A stretch of 14,387 nt of DNA from Spartobacteria bacterium (GCA_021324035.1 JAJPJU010000234.1:1-14387); one strand, 5' to 3'. Counted from the first letter of the stretch, positions 7,774 through 14,387 are shown. A program made the numbers and translations. The notes: generated from the sequence alone by a model not told the origin.

Positions 7774-8124
7774 CTAGCCGTGGAAGATCCGGGTTAGAAC
7801 AAGAGCCGCGATTCCGACGCCCACGGCAACCGCGATCCCCCACTCTTTCTTCGTCAGAAGCTGGTCGCGATTCTCGGCATTGGGAATGGTGACTTCGCCG
7901 TTGTTTTCGATCACGTCCATCGCGTCATCGCAAAGTTTTCGGATGTCCGCCGGCATTTGGTTTTCGCTGGTGAATGACTGGCCGTTCACCACGAATCTTT
8001 TGCTTACCACCGTTCCTTGGTGGAGTGCTTTTTCGTAAGCCTGACGAACATCGGGCGGCAAATCAGCCGGACTGGAATATTCCTGGCCGTTAAACCGGAT
8101 CTTGCTTTTCAGCGTGACGCTCAC
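7774..8124 (-). CDS. Tail-anchored small protein with duplicated motif
   Basis: A 116-residue protein of unknown function. Residues 8-34 and 43-69 are two copies of one motif with the pattern RFxGQxYxS...PxDhR...A (FNGQEYSS...LPPDVR and VNGQSFTS...MPADIR). A linker leads to one predicted helix at about 96-113 and a very short tail, so the duplicated part probably lies in the cytoplasm, anchored at the membrane. It is divergent from the FAD/Fe-S gene (73-base gap) and converges with dinB. The motif looks like a short ligand- or protein-binding element, but no function can be assigned. Confidence 0.75.
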   Translation of the reverse strand: MSVTLKSKIRFNGQEYSSPADLPPDVRQAYEKALHQGTVVSKRFVVNGQSFTSENQMPADIRKLCDDAMDVIENNGEVTIPNAENRDQLLTKKEWGIAVAVGVGIAALVLTRIFHG

Positions 8125-8197
8125 TGCTGGCCGAATGATAGCATTTCACCTGCCAGCCTCTCTCAGGCGCCGTTTGTTGTGTTAAATTGCCGGCCTG
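8125..8197. promoter_or_regulatory. Divergent intergenic region before the FAD/Fe-S gene
   Basis: These 73 bases separate the starts of two divergent genes and should contain their promoters. A TTGTTGTGTTAAATT stretch at about 8173-8187 is the only AT-rich part. No clear ribosome-binding site precedes the GTG at 8198. Confidence 0.25.
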
Positions 8198-11071
8198 GTG
8201 ATCAGTAAAAATGCCAAACAACGTTTTCGAGCGACTGGCTGCGATATCCATTTCGACAATCTGAGCCGGCAGCTTTACGCGACCGACGCGTCGATTTATC
8301 AAATCGAGCCGCTCGGAGTTGCCTTCCCCGCCAGCGCCCAGGAGGCGAGCGCGATAATTCAGGCGGCCGCGGACGAAAATATTTCGGTCACACCTCGCGG
8401 AGCCGGCACGAGTTTGGTAGGCAACGCGATTGGCGACGGGTTGATCGTGGATTTTTCGCGACACAATCGAAAAATCGACAGCCTGAACCTTGAAAAGCGT
8501 TCAGTTCGCGTCGGGGCCGGCGTTGTCCTCGACCAGTTGAACGCTTTTCTCAAACCGCACGGCTTTTGTTTCGGCCCCGACGTGGCAACCAGTTCGCGCG
8601 CGACGATCGGCGGCATGATCGCCAACAATTCGTCGGGTGCGCGCGTGCCGGTTTACGGAACGACCGCCGATCACGTTCTCTCGACCGAAATCGTTTTGGC
8701 CGATGGACGAATTATGACTATCGGTCCGGAGAACGAATCGTTCGCCGACGAACGGGCCAGGATCGACAGGCTGGTGCGCGCACACGCCGCCGAGATGGCC
8801 GAGCGTTGGCCCCCAGGCTTGCTGAAGCGGTGGCCGGGTTACGGCATCGAACGATTTTCTCGCCGGCCAAACAATTTGAATGAAATTCTCGCCGGAAGCG
8901 AAGGCACCCTGGCCGCAATTTTTTCAGCCGAACTAAAAATTTCGCCGATCCCGCGCGAGAAAGGCCTTGGCCTGATTTTTTTCGATTCCGTGATGGACGC
9001 GATGCAGGCAACGGTGGAATTGCTCGATCTCAAACCTGCAGCAATCGAGCACATCGACCGTCCCCTGTTGGATCAAACCAAAGATCAGCGGCATTTCCAG
9101 GCCGCGCGGGATTTGATGGAACTCGATTCCAAACCGTGCGAAGCGATCCTGCTGGTCGAATTCTACGACGACGTCGACGAACGGCTGGCGATGCTCGAAT
9201 CGCGAAGGCTCGGATTGCGAGTCAAGATTTGCCGCGACCAAAATGAAATGGACCTCGTCTGGTCGGTTCGCAAAGCAGGCTTGTCGCTGGTGACCGGGTG
9301 CATCGGTCCCAAAAAACCGGTCGCCTTCATCGAAGACGCCGCGGTCCGTCCCGCCCAATTACCTGATTACGTGCGCGGGTTGCAATCGATCATGAAATCG
9401 CTTGGCCTCGAAGCGAGCTATTACGGCCACGCTGCCAGCGGGCTGCTTCATGTTCGGCCCGCGCTCGATCTTCATACCGCAGAGGATCTGAAAAAATTCC
9501 GGCTGGTGGCCGACCAAACGTCCGCGCTCGTTCGCCAATTCAAAGGTTCGCTGTCCGCCGAACACGGAGTCGGCATCGCGCGAACCGAGTACATGCGCGA
9601 CCAACTCGGGGACGCGCTTCTGAACGTCATGCGGGAGATCAAGCAGACCTTCGATCCAAAAAACATTTTCAATCCGGGAAAGATTTTCGGGTTCGCCTAC
9701 CGGATCGACAACCATCTCCGGAATAATTTCACGCGACCAATCGAGCTGCCGTTCGAGCCGCGACTCGCCTACGCGTTTAAAGATCGATCGTTCATTGGCA
9801 ACCTCGAGCAGTGCAACGGTTGCGGCGGCTGCCGCAAAGACACGCCGATCATGTGTCCCACATTCATCGCCACCGCCGACGAAGTCATGTCGACTCGCGG
9901 CCGCGCCAACATCATCCGGCGCTCGCTGGAGTTGAAAGCCAACGGCCACGATCCGCTAAAATCCGCGGAACTGGATGCGGCGCTCAGCAATTGTTTGTCC
10001 TGCAAGGGTTGCACACCAGAGTGTCCATCGAACGTCAATCTCGCCCTGTTGAAGGCGGAAATGCTGCACGCGCGCTGGAAACGCGATGGCTTGCCATTGC
10101 GAGAACGTTTTTTCAGCAAGGTCGACTTGTTAGGCCGGCTCGGGTCCGCCGCGCCATGGCTCGCCAACGCAATGGCCAATTTTGGACCCGTTCGCGCGTT
10201 ACTGGAGAAAACGCTCGGGATTTCGGCAAAACGATCGCTACCGCATTACGCGCGAGAACGATTTGATAAGTGGTTCAAACATTGTAGCGGCGGTCTACGA
10301 GCGCCGGACGGCGCTCATAGAGCGCCGCTACAGAAAAGAGGCAAAGTGATTCTTTGGGACGACACGTTCGTTCGTTATCACGAACCCAACATCGGAATCG
10401 CAGCCGTCAAAGTCCTCCAAGCTCTCGGTTTTGAAGTCGAATTGTTGGCAAATCGGAAATGCTGCGGCCGCCCGGCCTTCAGTCAGGGAAATCTTGATGC
10501 CGCAGCCGAGTCAGCTCGCCACAACATCGAGCTTCTGTCTTCTCAACAGCTCAACGACTCAACAACTCAACAATCGGCCCCGCCGATTATTTTTCTCGAG
10601 CCGTCCTGCTGGTCGATGTTCCTCGAGGATTATCGTGAGTTGAAAATCGCGAACGCGGAGAAAATCGCGGAACGCTGCGTTTTGTTCGAAAAGTTTGTCG
10701 ATGATTTTTTGGAAACCGAGCCAGACGCCCTCCGATTCAAGGAACGCGATACTCAGGTGGCAATTCACGCTCATTGCCATGCCAAATCGCTGATTGATCC
10801 GGGGTTCATGTCCCGTCTAGCGGGACGATTGCCCGGGCGTCATGTCACTCTGCTCGATACCGGGTGTTGTGGAATGGCGGGCGCATTTGGCGCGCTGGCA
10901 GAAAAATACGAACTATCGAAACAAGTTGCCGGCGATCTTCTTCGTAAAATCGATCACCGGCAGCCCGATGTTGTGGTGGCGTCAGGAACCAGTTGCCGCC
11001 ATCAAATTGTCGATCTCACCGACCGTTGGCCAAAACACATGGCCGAACTGCTGGCCGACGCGATCGCGTGA
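8198..11071 (+). CDS. FAD-linked oxidase fused to Fe-S ferredoxin and CCG domains (GlcD/YdiJ-like)
   Basis: A 957-residue fusion enzyme that probably oxidises a D-2-hydroxy acid (lactate, glycolate or 2-hydroxyglutarate type) and passes electrons through Fe-S clusters. The FAD-binding domain covers about 35-250, with PRGAGTSLVGN (66-76) and TIGGMIANNSSGA (136-148). The FAD-oxidase C-terminal domain covers about 255-498, including YYGHAASGLLHVRP and SAEHGVG. Two 4Fe-4S motifs follow: Cys539, 542, 545 and 553 (the fourth spaced widely), and Cys599, 602, 605 and 609. Two CCG motifs (755-757 and 890-892) form a heterodisulfide reductase-like domain. The start is GTG at 8198 and no better one is visible. 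Unusually, residues 696-712 are encoded by an inserted palindrome and about 782-793 by an 8-base tandem repeat, both in poorly conserved linkers. The substrate is uncertain. Confidence 0.9.
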   Translation: MISKNAKQRFRATGCDIHFDNLSRQLYATDASIYQIEPLGVAFPASAQEASAIIQAAADENISVTPRGAGTSLVGNAIGDGLIVDFSRHNRKIDSLNLEKRSVRVGAGVVLDQLNAFLKPHGFCFGPDVATSSRATIGGMIANNSSGARVPVYGTTADHVLSTEIVLADGRIMTIGPENESFADERARIDRLVRAHAAEMAERWPPGLLKRWPGYGIERFSRRPNNLNEILAGSEGTLAAIFSAELKISPIPREKGLGLIFFDSVMDAMQATVELLDLKPAAIEHIDRPLLDQTKDQRHFQAARDLMELDSKPCEAILLVEFYDDVDERLAMLESRRLGLRVKICRDQNEMDLVWSVRKAGLSLVTGCIGPKKPVAFIEDAAVRPAQLPDYVRGLQSIMKSLGLEASYYGHAASGLLHVRPALDLHTAEDLKKFRLVADQTSALVRQFKGSLSAEHGVGIARTEYMRDQLGDALLNVMREIKQTFDPKNIFNPGKIFGFAYRIDNHLRNNFTRPIELPFEPRLAYAFKDRSFIGNLEQCNGCGGCRKDTPIMCPTFIATADEVMSTRGRANIIRRSLELKANGHDPLKSAELDAALSNCLSCKGCTPECPSNVNLALLKAEMLHARWKRDGLPLRERFFSKVDLLGRLGSAAPWLANAMANFGPVRALLEKTLGISAKRSLPHYARERFDKWFKHCSGGLRAPDGAHRAPLQKRGKVILWDDTFVRYHEPNIGIAAVKVLQALGFEVELLANRKCCGRPAFSQGNLDAAAESARHNIELLSSQQLNDSTTQQSAPPIIFLEPSCWSMFLEDYRELKIANAEKIAERCVLFEKFVDDFLETEPDALRFKERDTQVAIHAHCHAKSLIDPGFMSRLAGRLPGRHVTLLDTGCCGMAGAFGALAEKYELSKQVAGDLLRKIDHRQPDVVVASGTSCRHQIVDLTDRWPKHMAELLADAIA
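10283..10332. repeat. 50-bp near-perfect palindrome inside the FAD/Fe-S gene
   Basis: The two 25-base halves match as an inverted repeat at 22 of 25 positions. The outer arms TGTAGCGGCG and CGCCGCTACA are perfect, and a second perfect pair, GAGCGCC and GGCGCTC, flanks the centre. It is read in frame as residues 696-712 of the oxidoreductase, between the Fe-S and CCG domains. The form resembles a REP- or MITE-like mobile palindrome rather than protein-driven sequence. No target-site duplication is evident. I find no second copy in the window. Confidence 0.8.
10542..10573 (+). repeat. Four tandem 8-bp units (CTCAACAA type) in coding sequence
   Basis: The four units are CTCAACAG, CTCAACGA, CTCAACAA and CTCAACAA. 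They are read in frame as part of SSQQLNDSTTQQSA in the second CCG-containing region of the FAD/Fe-S protein. Eight is not a multiple of three, so gain or loss of a unit would shift the reading frame. Confidence 0.8.
10810..10826. repeat. Small perfect hairpin GTCCCG/CGGGAC
   Basis: Six-base arms flank a TCTAG loop within the FAD/Fe-S gene, encoding part of FMSRLAGRL. It may be a short dispersed palindrome or chance. It is in mid-gene, so it is not a terminator for this gene. Confidence 0.4.
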
Positions 11072-11072
11072 A

Positions 11073-11846
11073 TTATTTCGGTGGGGCGGGCTTTGCCGCT
11101 TCGCCAGGTTTTGGCGGCGCATTTCCGGCAGCCGGTGCGGCACCGCCCGGAATATCTTCGTCCGGCGCGGCGAGAATGTCGTGCTCGCCATACGACTCGG
11201 GATGGCTGGCGAGCTCCTTACGCAACGCGGCGATTTGTTCTGCCGTGACTTCGCTGGCCTTGTTTCCCCATTCGCTTCGCTCGTAGGTCATAACGTCCGC
11301 AATTTTTTGATCGGTCAGCGTTTTGTCCCACGGTTGCATTACCGCGCTGCCAAACATTTGGCCTTTTACTTTCACCGGTCCTTGCAAACCTTTGAGTACA
11401 ATCATCGCCATGCGACGAGATCCCCCGTTGGTGAACTCGGAACCGGCAAGCGGCGGATATTGACCGGGAACACCCTCGCCATTCGCCTGATGGCAGGTTT
11501 GACAGTTCGCCGCGAAAATCTTCTTACCCCGATCGCGCGGCGATAGGACCGCTTGCTCCTGTTGTTGTCCTCCGCCACCGCCGCCTTTCTTCGCCGGAGG
11601 CGGGCCCATCATCGGGTCCAAACCGTCGCCCGAAAAGTTTCCTGAATAACGTCCGAGATAAGCACCACCGGTAAAGATTGCCAAACCGTAAACAACGATG
11701 AGCCAGATCGAAAGCGGCTCGAGTCCCACACGCGGCTCGCGTTTTTCCCGTTGAATCGCGGCGTGAACTTCCTGAACGTCGGCTGTTTCGCCGTAGTCCA
11801 TTCCCTGGCGAGTCAGCGATGATGAATCTGTAGGTTTGCCGTTCAT
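11073..11846 (-). CDS. Membrane-anchored monoheme cytochrome c in CcoP position
   Basis: A 257-residue protein with one predicted helix (about 45-64) after a hydrophilic N-terminus, a Gly/Gln-rich linker (88-98), and a cytochrome c domain at about 103-200. Heme c attaches at CQTCH (Cys115, Cys118, His119), and Met170 in AVMQPW is the likely second axial ligand. The C-terminus (about 232-257) is Ala/Pro-rich. It should project into the periplasm and carry electrons. It occupies the place of CcoP, but true CcoP has two hemes and this has one. Its ATG overlaps the TAA of the CcoO gene by one base, and its stop faces that of the FAD/Fe-S gene at a 1-base convergent gap. Confidence 0.85.
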   Translation of the reverse strand: MNGKPTDSSSLTRQGMDYGETADVQEVHAAIQREKREPRVGLEPLSIWLIVVYGLAIFTGGAYLGRYSGNFSGDGLDPMMGPPPAKKGGGGGGQQQEQAVLSPRDRGKKIFAANCQTCHQANGEGVPGQYPPLAGSEFTNGGSRRMAMIVLKGLQGPVKVKGQMFGSAVMQPWDKTLTDQKIADVMTYERSEWGNKASEVTAEQIAALRKELASHPESYGEHDILAAPDEDIPGGAAPAAGNAPPKPGEAAKPAPPK

Positions 11847-12772
11847 TACTTCTTTGGGGGTGCCGCAGCAGCTGGTGCGGCTGGCGATGCCGCCGGGGCA
11901 GCAGCAGCCGGCGCCGCGCCTGCGCTCTTAACTTCTTTCAATGCGTGCGATTGATCCTGCGCCATCAAGTAAGCGACCAGACACTTTGCGTCATAAGTTG
12001 GAACAACCTCCCAACCGTTCGATGGCGCGTCGGCTCCGCTCAATTGCAACGCGTCGGCGGATCGTTCTCCCGTCACGCGGCGTTGCTCATAAAGAAATCG
12101 ATATGCAGGCATGATCGAATCTCGATTCTCGGCGCTCATAGTTTGCGGCGCATAAAGATGGCGATGATGCCACGCCTCAGAATACGCGGGCGGAATTGCA
12201 TTCAGGCTTTTAGTTGGTGAAGGACTGGAAGCGGCAGCTGTCGCTGGTGCGGCCGGAGAAGCCGAAGCCGCTGGACTTGCTCCCGGTTTGGCCGCAGTCG
12301 ATGGCGATTGGGCAGCAGTTGCGGGCGATCCCGCGGGCGCGCTGGCGGCTGGGGCCGCAGCGCCTTCTTCCGCGTTCGGTGCAGCTTTGCCTAGATCCGC
12401 CAAATCGGGACCGAGTCGCTCTTCACCCAACAACAATGGCCGGTCAAAAACGTAATCACGCGGAGCGCTCCGGCGCGAACCCCATTTCGGACGAGGCGAC
12501 GGGCCGGCGTCGCGTTCGCGGTCGATGTCGGACGAAACATAATCAGCGCGAAGCTGACGGCTGTGACAATAAATGCAGCCGTTGGCCGCGTAGACCTCGC
12601 GGCCGTGTTGCACCATTCCCGATTGAGGCATGGGGTAAATGTCATTCTCGTCATCCGGATTAGTTTGCGGATTGAGCGCGCCGATTTGCATGTTCGGAAT
12701 CACCGTCAACCCGACCCACGAAAACGTGAACGTTCCGAATAGTCCGATGAAAAGTGGAATTAGCCCCTTCAT
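11846..12772 (-). CDS. ccoO: Monoheme cytochrome c, CcoO-like subunit of cbb3-type complex
   Basis: A 308-residue protein with an N-terminal helix (about 4-25) and a single heme c site CIYCH (Cys66, Cys69, His70) within the typical CcoO surroundings: HGREVYAANGC before it and SRQLRADYV after. ERLGPDLADLG (118-128) and HHRHLYAPQ (202-210) are also CcoO signatures. Met221 in SIMPAYRFL is the likely sixth heme ligand. Between the last two signatures sits an Ala/Pro/Ser-rich insert (about 137-187) absent from ordinary CcoO, and the C-terminus (284-308) is again Ala/Pro-rich. The ATG overlaps the CcoN-like stop by 4 bases. In cbb3 oxidases CcoO delivers electrons to subunit I; here subunit I seems unable to receive them. 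Confidence 0.9.
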   Translation of the reverse strand: MKGLIPLFIGLFGTFTFSWVGLTVIPNMQIGALNPQTNPDDENDIYPMPQSGMVQHGREVYAANGCIYCHSRQLRADYVSSDIDRERDAGPSPRPKWGSRRSAPRDYVFDRPLLLGEERLGPDLADLGKAAPNAEEGAAAPAASAPAGSPATAAQSPSTAAKPGASPAASASPAAPATAAASSPSPTKSLNAIPPAYSEAWHHRHLYAPQTMSAENRDSIMPAYRFLYEQRRVTGERSADALQLSGADAPSNGWEVVPTYDAKCLVAYLMAQDQSHALKEVKSAGAAPAAAAPAASPAAPAAAAPPKK

Positions 12773-14253
12773 AAATGCGGCTCCGATCCCTCGGCTTCGA
12801 TGGGATTTAAGAATGTCGGGACGGTCGAAGTCCGGCCGAGCCCGAACAACATCAGGCCAAAATGGAAAGCAAATATGAAATGTGACGCGGTGAGCAAAAG
12901 GACCGCGAGGAACAACCCGCGAAGATACGGCAACACACTTTGGACGCTCTCAATGAACGACAAAGTGGGATCGTCCTGACTCGAGCCCTGAACAAATCCG
13001 CCCACCAGCAACATCAAAGACATCAGTCCAATGCCGTAAGCCGATGCCCAGAAATGAAGTTTGATCAATGTGGCGTAACGCCATTCACGGCCAACCAATC
13101 TCGGCACAATGTAATACATCGAACCGAACATGATCATGGTGAAGAACGCGTAGAGACCAATCTGTGAATAGCCGTAACTCGCTGATGTAAAACGCAGATA
13201 GCGCGCAGTCGAACGGAGCGAGATGAGGATACCGACCAGGCTAAAGATCGTGTAAGACATCGCGCCAAAAACGGTGAATCGCAGCGTGGGACTGTATCGC
13301 ATCACCGGAAAATACCCCTGCATCGTCATGTGATGATTCAAGCCGACGGTCGCGACTGGAATAACTGTAAGAATCGTAGCGGCAACGCTGGAGGTGATCA
13401 TCCACGCCGGAAATGGTCCATCAACCAATCGTTGCATTCCGGTCCAACTTGAAAACAACGCGTAGGTCCAAAAACCGATCGTGGCCAGATGATAACTGTA
13501 AACCGGCCGGCCGATCACCTTTGGAATCATATAATACGCAGTCCCGAGCGCGATGGCGCCGAGCCATAGGAACAGCAAATTGTTCGCGTACCACCAGCTG
13601 ACCACTGCCTGCATCACACCTTGAACCGGAACGACGAACAACATCGCTTGGGCGGCGGCGTAGAGCCACGGGAACCAGAGAAACGCGCCCAGAAGATACC
13701 ATTGCGTGATGTAAATCTGTTCGCCACGACGGAACCGGAACATCAAGATCGCCCACGAAATAATCAGTGCGTAAGCGACTAACAAAATCGCGCCGGCGTA
13801 GGGCGGGAATTCCAGCCATTGATAACCGGTGCTGTAACCCATCAGAATGGCGATAACTCCAACGAAGATGCCGATGTTCCAGAACGCGGCGCCAGTCACC
13901 AGCAGCAGCGGATGTCGCAATGTCGTGCGGCACAGTCGCGCCATGAGCCAGATCGCGGTTCCCATTCCGGCCATTGAGGCCCAACCGTAAATCATTATGT
14001 CCATCTGGACGGGACGCAGCCGGCCCCAGGTCAGGAAACTGTAGTCCGACAGCCAGACCGGAGCGTGGAGTTTGAACAAGGCAAAAACTGCCAACAACGT
14101 TCCGACCAGCAGCCAAACCATCGCAGACGCATAAAACATCAGCACCGGAACACGCGTCGACGCGTCGATAACTGCGCGCTCGACTTGTTCGGCGTCGCCG
14201 GCCGTCGCCGAAACGGTTGGCTGTTTCAATGGAATGTCGGTGGCAGGAGTCAT
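12769..14253 (-). CDS. ccoN: CcoN-like subunit I lacking all heme and copper ligands
   Basis: A 494-residue polytopic membrane protein, about 12 helices, that follows cbb3 oxidase subunit I closely: GRLRPVQ (77-83), SWWYANN (219-225), YYMIPK and GRPVYSY (248-254), VPRLVGRE (383-390) and KLHFWASAYGIG (398-409). The six canonical histidines are replaced: low-spin heme b ligands by Gln83 and Tyr362, the heme b3 ligand by Tyr360, and CuB ligands by Asn224, Gln274 and Arg275. The active-site tyrosine position holds Ser268. The reading frame is intact and the hydrophobic pattern is kept, so it is not a decaying pseudogene. O2 reduction is very unlikely; a scaffold or electron-transfer role with the two cytochromes downstream is inferred. 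The comparison was made by eye against the remembered CcoN sequence. Confidence 0.88.
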   Translation of the reverse strand: MTPATDIPLKQPTVSATAGDAEQVERAVIDASTRVPVLMFYASAMVWLLVGTLLAVFALFKLHAPVWLSDYSFLTWGRLRPVQMDIMIYGWASMAGMGTAIWLMARLCRTTLRHPLLLVTGAAFWNIGIFVGVIAILMGYSTGYQWLEFPPYAGAILLVAYALIISWAILMFRFRRGEQIYITQWYLLGAFLWFPWLYAAAQAMLFVVPVQGVMQAVVSWWYANNLLFLWLGAIALGTAYYMIPKVIGRPVYSYHLATIGFWTYALFSSWTGMQRLVDGPFPAWMITSSVAATILTVIPVATVGLNHHMTMQGYFPVMRYSPTLRFTVFGAMSYTIFSLVGILISLRSTARYLRFTSASYGYSQIGLYAFFTMIMFGSMYYIVPRLVGREWRYATLIKLHFWASAYGIGLMSLMLLVGGFVQGSSQDDPTLSFIESVQSVLPYLRGLFLAVLLLTASHFIFAFHFGLMLFGLGRTSTVPTFLNPIEAEGSEPHL

Positions 14254-14269
14254 TCGTTAGGAAAAATTT

Positions 14270-14387
14270 TCACTGTGAAGGTGAAGGCGACGCCCCTCGC
14301 ACTGGCAACGGACTGCCAGGCGCTGATGCGACAGGAATGGGTGAAGATGCGACAGCACCAGACTTGGCGGGCGCCGGAGTCGCCGAA
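14270..14387 (-). CDS. C-terminal tail of an Ala/Pro/Ser-rich protein (partial)
   Basis: The last 39 codons of a minus-strand frame that enters from the right edge and stops with TGA at 14270-14272, 16 bases before the CcoN-like start. The residues are almost all Ala, Pro, Ser, Gly and Val, like the C-terminal tails of the two cytochromes downstream. This likeness and the spacing suggest it is the upstream gene of the same operon. No domain is visible, and a low-complexity frame of this size could arise by chance. Confidence 0.45.
   Translation of the reverse strand, partial: SATPAPAKSGAVASSPIPVASAPGSPLPVRGASPSPSQ

Noticed and set aside
9359..9949. Minus-strand frame of 196 codons inside the FAD/Fe-S gene
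   Set aside because: It is antisense to the conserved FAD C-terminal and first Fe-S regions and has no domain features.
10283..10332. Palindrome as a transcription terminator
   Set aside because: It is in the middle of a continuous reading frame, with most of a conserved CCG domain encoded downstream, and no T-run follows.
13421..14116. Second minus-strand frame of 231 codons within the CcoN-like gene
   Set aside because: It overlaps the CcoN-like gene in another frame. It is Arg/Ser/Gly-rich without membrane helices, while the main frame aligns to a known family.
12769..14253. CcoN-like gene as a decaying pseudogene
   Set aside because: There are no stops or frameshifts, the length is normal, and the hydrophobic helices and many non-ligand family motifs are intact. 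Gene overlaps with ccoO are also preserved.
1..14387. CRISPR array, tRNA, rRNA or insertion sequence with transposase
   Set aside because: I saw no spaced direct repeats, no cloverleaf with a CCA-type end, no rRNA-like sequence and no transposase reading frame.

Overview
This 14.4 kb window is densely coded bacterial chromosome. Every gap between genes is short (about 100 bases at most), so there is no long non-coding stretch. The sequence is moderately GC-rich, and Shine-Dalgarno signals are weak or absent before most genes. The aa3-type oxidase gene set, the soil-type accessory genes and a 50-bp TGTAGCGGCG palindrome suggest a member of the Verrucomicrobiota, perhaps the soil Chthoniobacterales/Spartobacteria group. 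That assignment is an inference from general character; there is no rRNA or other marker here.

Layout. Positions 1-3718 (minus strand) hold an A1-type, aa3-like cytochrome c oxidase operon read as cox1, cox3, cox4, two small membrane proteins, then the start of coxB, which runs off the left edge. Junctions are tight: gaps of 0-3 bases or overlaps. Cox1 has the full set of heme and CuB ligands. Cox3 carries an unusual loop of about 100 residues. Upstream on the same strand (3822-6600) lie a PAPS-type sulfotransferase, a histidine phosphatase and a proline-rich membrane protein with an internal repeat. A divergent junction at 6601-6704 separates these from dinB (DNA polymerase IV, plus strand). 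Next come a small tail-anchored protein with a duplicated motif (minus) and a 957-residue FAD/Fe-S oxidoreductase (plus). The oxidoreductase gene is interrupted in frame by a 50-bp palindrome and by four 8-bp tandem units.

Positions 11073-14387 (minus) hold a second oxidase-like operon, read as the tail of an unknown Ala/Pro/Ser-rich protein, a CcoN-like subunit I, a CcoO-like monoheme cytochrome and a monoheme cytochrome c in the CcoP position. The three complete genes overlap by 4 and 1 bases.

The most striking observation is that the CcoN-like protein aligns along its length with cbb3 oxidase subunit I but lacks all six histidines that bind heme b, heme b3 and CuB (Gln, Asn, Gln, Arg, Tyr and Tyr stand at those positions). 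The active-site tyrosine is also replaced. It therefore looks like a cofactor-free relative of an oxygen reductase, retained with two membrane-bound c-type cytochromes. This 'pseudo-cbb3' cluster may act in electron transfer or as a scaffold rather than in O2 reduction. A bona fide aa3-type oxidase is encoded about 7 kb away and could be the actual terminal acceptor.
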